A stretch of DNA of 64,000 bases from Clostridiales bacterium (GTDB lineage Bacteria > Bacillota > Clostridia > Saccharofermentanales > Saccharofermentanaceae): positions 61,950 to 125,949 of the forward strand of contig JAFVAY010000006.1 of NCBI GenBank assembly GCA_017480325.1, written 5' to 3'. The notes beneath the pieces were generated by a model. That model made no database searches and was not told the DNA's origin. It saw only the letters and a program-made list of their open reading frames with translations. The translations under genes and the position numbers were made by a program. Below, piece by piece: positions 1 through 6,541 of the stretch. Position 1 is the first letter of the stretch; each line of letters begins with the position of its first letter.

Positions 1-206
1 AGGCACGGGATCTCGAGCTTCAGCTCTCTTAGCTTGGCTATGGTCTTGGGAAGCTGCTCCTCCTTGAACGGGGGCGCCTTTACAGAGAAAATATCATTTC
101 CGAGGCCTCTGATCTCGATACCGTCGAAGTTAAAGTCCTTGGCCATGGAGTAGATCTCCTGCCAGGAAAAATCAGGACACGCAAGCGTCGAAAAACATGT
201 AAGCAT
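1..206 (-). CDS. Sugar phosphate isomerase/epimerase, N-terminal part (cut by window edge)
   Basis: The frame opens at an ATG and runs off the left edge after 68 codons. The visible N-terminus (MLTCFSTLACPDFSWQEI, then FDGIEIRG) has the first beta strand and the DGIEIR strand typical of xylose-isomerase-like TIM-barrel proteins, which isomerise or epimerise sugar phosphates or inositols using a divalent metal. No metal ligands are visible in this part, so the substrate cannot be judged. A GAGGT element precedes the start. The gene points away from the TetR/flavoprotein operon with about 75 bp between them, so it is probably a separate unit. Confidence 0.6.
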   Translation of the reverse strand, partial: MLTCFSTLACPDFSWQEIYSMAKDFNFDGIEIRGLGNDIFSVKAPPFKEEQLPKTIAKLRELKLEIPC

Positions 207-282
207 ACACTACCTCATCGTATAATCATATTTATTCGATGGTATTTTAATCTCTCATCTACCCTCTGTAAAACAGCAAAGA

Positions 283-912
283 TTAACAAAAATTAGCGAT
301 AGTATCCGAATCAAACGTGTAATCCGCACTTATTCCGATGTCTTTAAGAAGCTTTACCCCCATATCATAAACCATATGACAGGCCTTCTCCTTGGGCATT
401 TTGTAGTTATCAAACATCATAAGCACGGCAAGACCGTGAGTGTAAATTACAACATCGCGAACCGTCTGAATTATCGTCTGCTCCGGGATATTATACTGCT
501 TTGACAGTATCTTCACTGCCCCCTCATCAAAGGTCCCGGTAAATATACTCGGTTTATCTTCGTCCTTAATACCGATCGTCTTCTCTGTATTATCGACCGA
601 CAGAAACCTGAATACTTGAGGATGATCACAGGCTATGGAGATATAGTGAATACCCGAGATGAAGAATGCCTCTGTGGCCGCCCTGCCCTCCATCTTCTTA
701 TCAAGACTCTCGAACATCTTCATGCCGGCGTAATCGAACAGTTCCTTCTTAAGCTCAACCATGCTGCCGAAGTGCCAGGATATGGGCTGAGTGGAGCAAT
801 TAAGCTTCGCCGCGATCGACTTGATAGCGACATTCTCTATGCCTCCCTCATCAAGAAGCTCGAATGCCGCTTCGAGTATCATATTCTTGTCGATCTTAGC
901 TTTACGTCCCAT
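283..912 (-). CDS. TetR/AcrR family transcriptional regulator
   Basis: A 209-residue protein, normal length for the family. Residues 1-55 form the TetR DNA-binding domain: a basic start (MGRKAKIDK), a helix ending in LLDEGGIENVAIKSIAAKLN, then the recognition helix CSTQPISWHFGSMVELKKEL. The C-terminal two thirds would be the ligand and dimer domain and match no ligand class I recognise. It is the last gene of a three-gene minus-strand operon and its start overlaps the preceding reductase by 11 bp, so translation is probably coupled. The palindromes over the operon promoter (2081-2103) are the natural candidate operator, giving autoregulation; that is inference. Confidence 0.85.
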   Translation of the reverse strand: MGRKAKIDKNMILEAAFELLDEGGIENVAIKSIAAKLNCSTQPISWHFGSMVELKKELFDYAGMKMFESLDKKMEGRAATEAFFISGIHYISIACDHPQVFRFLSVDNTEKTIGIKDEDKPSIFTGTFDEGAVKILSKQYNIPEQTIIQTVRDVVIYTHGLAVLMMFDNYKMPKEKACHMVYDMGVKLLKDIGISADYTFDSDTIANFC

Positions 913-1555
913 AAGGTCTGTAATCCAAAGGCTTAGTACAACCCCATTCCTTTGATATTTTCTCGAATGACTTACGCGCGACAGTCTTAAACATCAGGCC
1001 AACCAGTACCCGTACATAAGCCGGAAAGACTTCCGGACCTGTAAACGCCTTACATTCTTCTGAATCAAAGCTTGCTTCTTCTCCGTATATCTGTCCCATT
1101 CTCTTATACGGAGTCGTGATCCTGTCGCGCTTCTCATCTTCAAAGAATCTTATACTAAAGTTGTCTCCTTTAACAAGAGTTCCTTTATATCTGCAGCCGA
1201 GATGCTTTGACATAAGCTTAAGATATTCCTCACCGCATCTTAACTGACAACCCTCTGCAAAACCACTTTGAAGTATAAATGATATGTCGGCATCATCCTT
1301 ATGAGGTGTTACGGTCTCGAGAAACTCGAGCAACAGCCCGGGAATACACTCAACATAAAGAGGGAGAGCGATCAGGATGTTGTTACTTTCATCCCACGCC
1401 TGTCTTATTGTCTCCCACTGTCTTCTGTCAGAAATCTCGTATCTTAAGTAGGAATTACCCTTTTCGCTTAGGCCCTCGCAGAACTTATCAAGTATCTTGT
1501 CGGTGTTGCTGAACTTCTTTACTCTTGGGCTTCCGTTTATTATTAACACATGCAT
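902..1555 (-). CDS. NAD(P)H-dependent FMN reductase-like flavodoxin-fold protein
   Basis: 217 residues. The N-terminus MHVLIINGSPRVKKFSNTDK has the beta strand and phosphate-binding loop (NGSPR) of NADPH-dependent FMN reductases and iron-sulfur flavoproteins, followed by NILIALPLYVECIPG at the usual second flavin-contact strand. It should bind FMN and reduce an unknown substrate in the cytoplasm. It sits between a second flavodoxin-fold protein, overlapping by 13 bp, and the TetR gene, overlapping by 11 bp. A regulator with two paired reductases suggests a response to a quinone-like or other electrophilic compound, but nothing in the sequence names the ligand. Confidence 0.75.
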   Translation of the reverse strand: MHVLIINGSPRVKKFSNTDKILDKFCEGLSEKGNSYLRYEISDRRQWETIRQAWDESNNILIALPLYVECIPGLLLEFLETVTPHKDDADISFILQSGFAEGCQLRCGEEYLKLMSKHLGCRYKGTLVKGDNFSIRFFEDEKRDRITTPYKRMGQIYGEEASFDSEECKAFTGPEVFPAYVRVLVGLMFKTVARKSFEKISKEWGCTKPLDYRPYGT

Positions 1556-2049
1556 GCTGTTACCTCCTCTATCCTGTCCGTGCCGTATACTCCCAGAGAC
1601 TTGCTGTCGAAGTTAAGCGCGGCGCGCTCGTTCCATTTCCTGAGCTGATCCATATCTGCCTCACCGTTACAGATAAGGCCGATGTCAGTCTTATGGTCGT
1701 ACCTTAGGTAATGCCTCATCTGCCCGTTCTTGAATTTAAGATTCATAGTGGCTATCGGTATGATCCTGTCGTATATGTTCTTGCCCTTATGATCAATAAA
1801 CCCGAGCGCTGTATCAGATATCACCCACATCTGATCTGCTTTAATGATTTTCTTTAAAATCTGTTCGTAGTCATCCTTTATCGAGCATTCCCCCGGAGTC
1901 TTAAGCCAGCAATAGTTGCAGCCGATGCAGTGACTGATCTTAAGCGTCGACGCCTCGATGATCTCAAAGGGCCTTCCCTTCTCCTTAAGCGACGACCCTA
2001 TCTTCGCTGTCACATCCGTATCGGAAGTAGTGTTGATTATCAGTACCAT
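1543..2049 (-). CDS. Flavodoxin-fold / NADPH-dependent FMN reductase family protein
   Basis: 168 residues, first gene of the operon. It starts MVLIINTTSDTDVTAKIG and contains CIGCNYCWLKTPGECSIKDD at about residues 41-60. That cysteine-rich loop (C-x2-C-x2-C, then a further C) is characteristic of the iron-sulfur flavoprotein branch of the family, followed by DDYEQILKKIIKADQ as in those proteins. The C-terminal half is short and lacks a clear second flavin motif, so it may work together with the next gene product. Its start lies about 35 bp downstream of the palindrome-covered promoter at 2081-2128. Confidence 0.7.
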   Translation of the reverse strand: MVLIINTTSDTDVTAKIGSSLKEKGRPFEIIEASTLKISHCIGCNYCWLKTPGECSIKDDYEQILKKIIKADQMWVISDTALGFIDHKGKNIYDRIIPIATMNLKFKNGQMRHYLRYDHKTDIGLICNGEADMDQLRKWNERAALNFDSKSLGVYGTDRIEEVTACMC

Positions 2050-2080
2050 TTTTGAATAATCCCTTCGTTTTATGTAAATA

Positions 2081-2128
2081 TGTTTATATAAACACGTTTA
2101 TATTATATCTGTATCACCTGCTTGTCAA
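2081..2128 (-). promoter_or_regulatory. Promoter with overlapping palindromic operators for the flavoprotein-tetR operon
   Basis: On the minus strand, TTGACA (plus 2123-2128) is followed by TAATAT 17 bp further on (plus 2100-2105), or by TATAAT at 15 bp (2102-2107). Two palindromes overlap the -10 and start region: TGTTTATATAAACA (2081-2094, perfect 14 bp) and ATATAAAC-AC-GTTTATAT (2086-2103, 8+2+8). A repressor bound here would block transcription of the operon, and the operon encodes a TetR protein. The site is read directly; the regulator assignment is inferred. Confidence 0.65.
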
Positions 2129-2223
2129 CCGGGGATTATCAAATTGACTCTACTATCAGCTTATGATCCGAAGTATAATGTCCTATATCCCGCCGGTATC
2201 GGGAAAGGAATAAGGTGTTTATT

Positions 2224-3021
2224 ATGTATACGAATCAAATCTCAGAAGAACTGAGGTCTCGTTTGACCTCGGTAAAATCAATCATCAACTGGTGTGAGGC
2301 TTCATTGGTCAAGGCTCCTGAAGGCAGACTTAAGATCCTTCATCAGGGAACTTCGGTTTACTTCTATCATGTTACGGATAATAAGAATCCTAACGGGAAA
2401 ATGATCAATCAGGACAATCAGAAACTCATCACAGCACTCGCACAGAAAAGTTATCTGAAAACATTGCTCAGAAAGGCGAGAGAAGAAGAAAAGCTTCTCA
2501 CCATTTTTCTCAACCGTTACAAAGAGAACTCATTAGAAAATATTTATGAGTCCTGTTCAAACACACGTAAAACGCTCATCACTCCATTTATTCTTCCTGA
2601 CGATGAATATAAAGAAAAGTGGTTGTCAAAGGAATATAAACGCAAAGGCTTTGATGAAGGCTTCCCCATATATACAACTATGAAGGGAGATCGAGTGAGG
2701 TCTAAGTCTGAGCAGTTGATTGCAGACCGACTTTACTATAACAATATCCCATATAGATACGAGTATCCTTTAGTCTTCGATGATGTTGTTTTTCATCCCG
2801 ACTTTACCATCCTGCGTATGAGCGATCGTCGTGAGATTTACTATGAGCATTTAGGAAGGATGGACGACCCCGGATACGTCAATAAGAACATCAGAAGAAT
2901 CAACATCTATAGTAACAACGGTCTCGTATTAGGAGATAATCTGTTTACAACCTTCGAGACCGGCATTAATCCATTAGATATCAGAACCGTTGACCGCCTG
3001 ATAAAGAACTGTTTTATGTAA
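2224..3021 (+). CDS. Uncharacterised protein with C-terminal PD-(D/E)XK nuclease-like domain
   Basis: 265 residues from ATG 2224; a GTG at 2215 would add three. AAGG at 2212-2215 sits 8 nt before the ATG. The N-terminal half is helical and charged with no family I recognise. The C-terminal third has the order seen in PD-(D/E)XK nuclease-like domains: SKSEQLIADRLY with the first acid, then VVFHPDFTI with the central aspartate, then EIYYEHLGRMDDPGY with the E-x-H pair. Similar segments occur in stand-alone proteins and at the ends of some helicases. A TATAAT box lies at 2174-2179 without a good -35. The locus is AT-rich and is followed by a 53-bp periodic array. It is probably accessory DNA. 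Confidence 0.6.
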   Translation: MYTNQISEELRSRLTSVKSIINWCEASLVKAPEGRLKILHQGTSVYFYHVTDNKNPNGKMINQDNQKLITALAQKSYLKTLLRKAREEEKLLTIFLNRYKENSLENIYESCSNTRKTLITPFILPDDEYKEKWLSKEYKRKGFDEGFPIYTTMKGDRVRSKSEQLIADRLYYNNIPYRYEYPLVFDDVVFHPDFTILRMSDRREIYYEHLGRMDDPGYVNKNIRRINIYSNNGLVLGDNLFTTFETGINPLDIRTVDRLIKNCFM

Positions 3022-3024
3022 GCT

Positions 3025-3236
3025 CTATACCAAATCCAGAAGAATAATAGGGTTGGGGTAGAAATAATGCTCCTCCCCTATACCATTTTGGGGATTGACG
3101 AGCGACCGGCATAGATTATAGCTCAAAACCCTATACCACACTCTGCATAAACAAGAGAACGGTATAGGGAAACGCTTAATCACCTATACCATGATTAACA
3201 ATAGACATTGTTTGGTATAGAAGCCAGCCAAACTCA
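3025..3236. repeat. Four-unit 53-bp periodic array of inverted heptamers (CTATACC / GGTATAG)
   Basis: CTATACCA occurs at 3025, 3078, 3131 and 3184, exactly 53 bp apart. Its inverse GGTATAG occurs at 3161 and 3214, with one- or two-mismatch versions at 3108 (GGCATAG) and 3055 (GGGGTAG), again 53 bp apart. Each unit is therefore CTATACC-N23-GGTATAG-N16. The 23- and 16-nt segments differ between units, so only the heptamers are conserved. 53 bp is about five helical turns and 30 and 23 bp are about three and two, which would put all sites on one face of the helix. It begins right after the stop codon of the nuclease-like gene. Confidence 0.85.
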
Positions 3237-3260
3237 TCGAAGTGCAGCCACGACAAACAC

Positions 3261-3293
3261 AAACAAAAAACCTCTCACCCTGAGGATGAGAGG
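3261..3293 (-). terminator. Rho-independent terminator after tRNA-Gln
   Basis: On the minus strand CCTCTCA and TGAGAGG form a 7-bp stem with a 9-nt loop, followed by TTTTTT. It lies just beyond the CCA end of the tRNA. Confidence 0.8.
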
Positions 3294-3298
3294 CCTTA

Positions 3299-3372
3299 TG
3301 GCTGCCGAACTAGGATTCGAACCCAGACAGACGGTGCCAGAAACCGGAGTGCTACCCTTACACAATTCGGCA
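3299..3372 (-). tRNA. tRNA-Gln (anticodon CUG)
   Basis: The minus strand folds as a cloverleaf: acceptor TGCCGAA/TTCGGCA, D arm GTGT/GCAC, anticodon loop TTCTGGC giving CUG, T arm CTGGG-TTCGAAT-CCTAG, discriminator G and an encoded CCA. The anticodon stem has a C-U mismatch at 27-43, the only irregularity. CUG decodes the CAG glutamine codon. Confidence 0.9.
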
Positions 3373-3434
3373 ATGTTGACTTAATCAACGCTAAAGAAGT
3401 ATAGCAAATTAGTTTTTGAAATTCAATATCAATT

Positions 3435-4043
3435 TCACCCCATAGGATTAACGGGTTCAAGAGACTCGAATATACCTAATTCCTCAAGCTTGGCACGGAC
3501 CTTACCCACATCCTCATAGATCGGAAGTCTCTGCTTAGGATCGCGAAGCGCATAGGCCGGGTGATAGGTGGTCATTATGTAATAACCGTTATTCTCGATA
3601 AACCTTCCCCGTACATCCCCCATCTTCACTTTCTGTCCGAAGAAGCCTTCGTACGCCGTTGATCCGCACAAAAGGATCACCTTGGGCTGAACGAGTCTGA
3701 ACTGCATCGCCAAAAGTCTTTTACAAGCCATGATCTCTGTAGGCTCCGGTCTTCGGTTCTGCGGAGGGCGACACTTACAGATATTACATATATGATATTC
3801 CTCATCCTTGAAGCCGTAGGAAGCAAGAAGACTTTGAAGCAGCTGTCCGGATCTTCCCACGAAAGGTCTTCCCTCTATATCCTCATTGGCACCCGGAGCC
3901 TCACCGACGATCATAAGAGGTGCTCTTCTTCCGCCCCTGTAGATAACCGTATTCGTGGCATTCTGCCTTAAGGCGCATCTGCTGCACTCCCTACATGAAG
4001 TCTCGAACTCTGCCCACTTAGCCTCGAACTCGTCCTTAGTCAT
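3435..4043 (-). CDS. Uracil-DNA glycosylase, family 4 (iron-sulfur type)
   Basis: 202 residues. It excises uracil from DNA to start base-excision repair. Family 4 signatures are all present: GEAPGANEDIEGRPFVG (about 47-63) with the catalytic-loop GEAPG and E-D, KCRPPQNRRPEP (about 90-101), and the late TYHPAY motif. The four cysteines expected to hold the 4Fe-4S cluster are C20, C23, C91 and C107. AGGAGAAGGG precedes the ATG. The gene runs in the same direction as the Smr gene upstream with about 25 bp between them, so the two may be cotranscribed. Confidence 0.93.
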   Translation of the reverse strand: MTKDEFEAKWAEFETSCRECSRCALRQNATNTVIYRGGRRAPLMIVGEAPGANEDIEGRPFVGRSGQLLQSLLASYGFKDEEYHICNICKCRPPQNRRPEPTEIMACKRLLAMQFRLVQPKVILLCGSTAYEGFFGQKVKMGDVRGRFIENNGYYIMTTYHPAYALRDPKQRLPIYEDVGKVRAKLEELGIFESLEPVNPMG

Positions 4044-4067
4044 TTACCCTTCTCCTCTTCATCGCGA

Positions 4068-4406
4068 TCACTTGAACAAGACCACTGTGACCCCGTCATT
4101 ATGTCTTCCCCAGTCAGAGTCACTTCTGACCTCAGGACAAAGGGCCGCGAGCCGTCTTCCCTCTTCATCGAAAGGCCCGAATCTCTCACCCGCACACAGA
4201 TCCTTGATCACATGTCTTCTTCTGTACTCAAGAAGCTTCTGCCGGCATGCCTTACGAATTGTACCTCCGCGGCCGGTAGATCCGTAGCCGTGAATAATTT
4301 TGACGGTACGAACTCCGGTAGCTCTCACAGCATACAACCGGTTATTAAGAGTCGTCATAGCATCTATTGTACTGGGCATTCCCGCTTCAAGATTAATGAT
4401 CTGCAT
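4068..4406 (-). CDS. Small Smr-domain protein
   Basis: 112 residues from ATG 4406; a GTG at 4421 would add five. The core VKIIHGYGSTGRGGTIRKACRQ carries the Smr motif HGxGxxGxGxxR, followed by a long insertion-like tail. Smr domains occur at the end of MutS2 and as free-standing proteins and are nucleic-acid endonucleases; a role in RNA or DNA cleavage is family knowledge. I chose ATG 4406 because a TATAAT box (minus strand, 4418-4413) ends only 6 nt before it, which would put the GTG inside the -10 region. No ribosome site is visible, so the mRNA may be leaderless. Confidence 0.75.
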   Translation of the reverse strand: MQIINLEAGMPSTIDAMTTLNNRLYAVRATGVRTVKIIHGYGSTGRGGTIRKACRQKLLEYRRRHVIKDLCAGERFGPFDEEGRRLAALCPEVRSDSDWGRHNDGVTVVLFK

Positions 4407-4412
4407 ACGAGA

Positions 4413-4434
4413 ATTATACACTATCGGTTATAAT
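4413..4434. promoter_or_regulatory. Divergent pair of -10 boxes abutting two start codons
   Basis: TATAAT on the minus strand (4418-4413) lies 6 nt before the Smr ATG at 4406. TATAAT on the plus strand (4429-4434) lies 6 nt before the RsuA-type ATG at 4441. Neither has a convincing -35 or a Shine-Dalgarno sequence. The geometry predicts transcription starting at or next to both ATGs. Confidence 0.55.
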
Positions 4435-4440
4435 CACATC

Positions 4441-5175
4441 ATGAGATTAGATAAAGCACTTTCGTCATCAGGCTTCGGTACCAGAACCGAAGTAAAAGCA
4501 TTAATAACCCATGGCAAGGTAACGGTCGCGGGAAGCATAATACGCGACCCGGCTTATCATATAAGTAATGAGGACATCTCCGGGATATCCGTTAACGGAG
4601 AAAGCATCAACATAAAGGATAAGCTCTATCTCGTATTTAACAAGCCTGACGGCGTACTTACGGCTATGGAAGACAAAAGGCTTCCGAACGTAGGCCAATT
4701 CATACCGGCCAACTTAAAGACCAGAAAACTCTCCCCGGTAGGACGACTTGATTACCACACCACAGGCCTTCTTATCATCACCAACGACGGAGAATTATCT
4801 CACCGTCTGACTTCTCCCTCATATAACATTCCCAAGATCTACGAGGTCCTCTACGAAGGCGCACCCCTCACTCAGAAGGAGAAGAATGAGGCTTCTGCCG
4901 GTATAACCCTTAGAGACAAGAACACTCCAGTCAGGCTTAAGCCGGCTGTTCTGGAATTCACGGAGCACGAGATCAATACTGCACGAATAACTTTAACAGA
5001 AGGCAAGACCCATGAGGTAAGAAGGATTTTCGCGCAGTGGGAAAGGCCTGTAACGGCCTTAAGAAGAGTTGCTCTCGGAACGATATGTCTTGACGACAAG
5101 CTCTCGGAAGGAGAACTGCGGGAGCTGACACCTGATGAAGTCAGAAAGCTTAAGGAGCTTACAGGACTGACCTGA
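4441..5175 (+). CDS. Pseudouridine synthase of the RsuA/RluB/E/F family
   Basis: 244 residues from ATG 4441 (MRLDKALSSSGFGTR). An N-terminal S4 RNA-binding domain (about 1-60) is followed by the catalytic domain with KLYLVFNKPDGVLTA and SPVGRLDYHTTGLLIITNDG, where D104 in GRLD is the catalytic aspartate. It isomerises uridine in rRNA; RsuA acts on 16S, RluB/E/F on 23S, and I cannot decide which applies. An in-frame upstream extension has no start signal and overlaps the divergent promoter, so I reject it. The 3' end overlaps the convergent downstream gene by 17 bp. Confidence 0.88.
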   Translation: MRLDKALSSSGFGTRTEVKALITHGKVTVAGSIIRDPAYHISNEDISGISVNGESINIKDKLYLVFNKPDGVLTAMEDKRLPNVGQFIPANLKTRKLSPVGRLDYHTTGLLIITNDGELSHRLTSPSYNIPKIYEVLYEGAPLTQKEKNEASAGITLRDKNTPVRLKPAVLEFTEHEINTARITLTEGKTHEVRRIFAQWERPVTALRRVALGTICLDDKLSEGELRELTPDEVRKLKELTGLT

Positions 5176-6541
5176 GAAGCTGCATTATTATCACCTCGGA
5201 ATCAGAGTAATCCATAGACTGAGAGTAGACGGAGAACACCAACGACGGCTCCGAATCAGGCCACAGATTATCGTAGCCCAACGAGTTAATAGCATCCCCA
5301 TCCGTCAGAAGAATGCCAACCATAACAGGCTCATCGTCATAGAGCGACAGATCCGTATCCTCCTCGGTAAGAGTCATCTCATCCCCCGAGATCCTGTAGT
5401 ATTCTAACATGACCTCCTGAGCATCCGCTTCACTCATGTATATCGGCCTGAGCTTCGAGAACTGATCCTCGCTCAGGTTATCTCTTAAGTAGCTGTACAC
5501 CGTGCTCACATCCGCCAGCTCGGAGAAGTAATAAGGCATCGTTGCTTCGTCGAAGACCAGCACGTTCGGGCACGACATGAGAAGTGTGGACGCAGTCTGA
5601 TCCGCATACGCCTGCTGCATCTGCCCCTGATCATTAGGCACCACTATATCCACCACGCTCACCATGGGATTTTTAAACCCGAGCCTTGTAGTAAGAAACT
5701 TCTCCACGTAATCGGACTCATTCTCGAAGTGCCCGATAGACAAATATCCGCTGTCATATCCTGGCCTCGCCACTATGTCGTAGATAAGATTGCCCGCCAG
5801 CACGATAAGGATGATCCCTATAAGATATTTGTACCACGTGTAGGAGAAATACGTTCTCCACTCATCCCCGGTCTTCCCAAGAAGCTTACGCTCAGAGGCA
5901 CGCTTCTCCTCCTTCTTAACCCGCTCGTCCCGCCTTCCGGTGGCTATATCGTAGGCCGCAGAAAGATCGGCGATCCTTTGCTTACCCTCGGGGGAGTTAT
6001 CGCCCCTTAACTGCTTTGACATCACCCAGAAACGCTCATCGATAGCGAAGTCATTGGCATTAAGAGGCAGATCCATGTACTGAAGAGCTTCCTCTCGCGT
6101 CATGGACTCGACCTTTGATGACACCTCGGAATCGCACTTGTTCTTGATCATCATGAGGGCAAATCTCTCGCTTCTGACCTTATCCGTCTTAAACCTCTCC
6201 GCGAAAAGGCAATACGGCATATCATCGCATTTTGTTCCGGCGAGCCCTTCGTCCACCACGAAGTAAATATGCTTACAGCAGGAGTCGGAAAGCCTCGGGA
6301 TAATAGACTTTTTTATCCACTTAAGATCGACTTCACTTATCTGTCCGTAGAGCTCAGCTGCATCGCAGGCATCCTCGATGATGAGGTCCTCGCTTTTATG
6401 CTTTCTGATTATCTCTACGGCGTGCATCATGGGGGTACGGAATTTATCCCTATCCCCATATGACTTAATACTCAGAACGCAGGAATTAGTTTCCTCATCA
6501 TAGCGCAGTGTAAAGCTTTCCGAATCAAATACTTCTTCCAT
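5159..6541 (-). CDS. Membrane protein with degenerate J-domain-like segment
   Basis: 460 residues. About residues 148-205 resemble a DnaJ J-domain in pattern (TREEALQYMDLPLNA, then RIADLSAAYDIATGRRDERVKKEEKR) but the HPD tripeptide needed to stimulate Hsp70 is absent. One membrane helix follows (YKYLIGIILIVLAGNLIYDI), then a C-terminal domain of about 200 residues that may be extracytoplasmic. The N-terminal 130 residues are unrecognised. Its start overlaps the end of the GH3 gene by 17 bp, implying cotranscription. Function is unknown; a membrane-tethered scaffold is one possibility. Confidence 0.6.
   Translation of the reverse strand: MEEVFDSESFTLRYDEETNSCVLSIKSYGDRDKFRTPMMHAVEIIRKHKSEDLIIEDACDAAELYGQISEVDLKWIKKSIIPRLSDSCCKHIYFVVDEGLAGTKCDDMPYCLFAERFKTDKVRSERFALMMIKNKCDSEVSSKVESMTREEALQYMDLPLNANDFAIDERFWVMSKQLRGDNSPEGKQRIADLSAAYDIATGRRDERVKKEEKRASERKLLGKTGDEWRTYFSYTWYKYLIGIILIVLAGNLIYDIVARPGYDSGYLSIGHFENESDYVEKFLTTRLGFKNPMVSVVDIVVPNDQGQMQQAYADQTASTLLMSCPNVLVFDEATMPYYFSELADVSTVYSYLRDNLSEDQFSKLRPIYMSEADAQEVMLEYYRISGDEMTLTEEDTDLSLYDDEPVMVGILLTDGDAINSLGYDNLWPDSEPSLVFSVYSQSMDYSDSEVIIMQLLRSVL

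Noticed and set aside
3025..3236. CRISPR array
   Set aside because: Only 7-8 bp are conserved per unit and there are no cas genes; CRISPR repeats are longer and identical.
4300..4440. N-terminal extension of the RsuA-type protein
   Set aside because: It overlaps the Smr gene and the divergent promoter; the S4 domain begins at ATG 4441.
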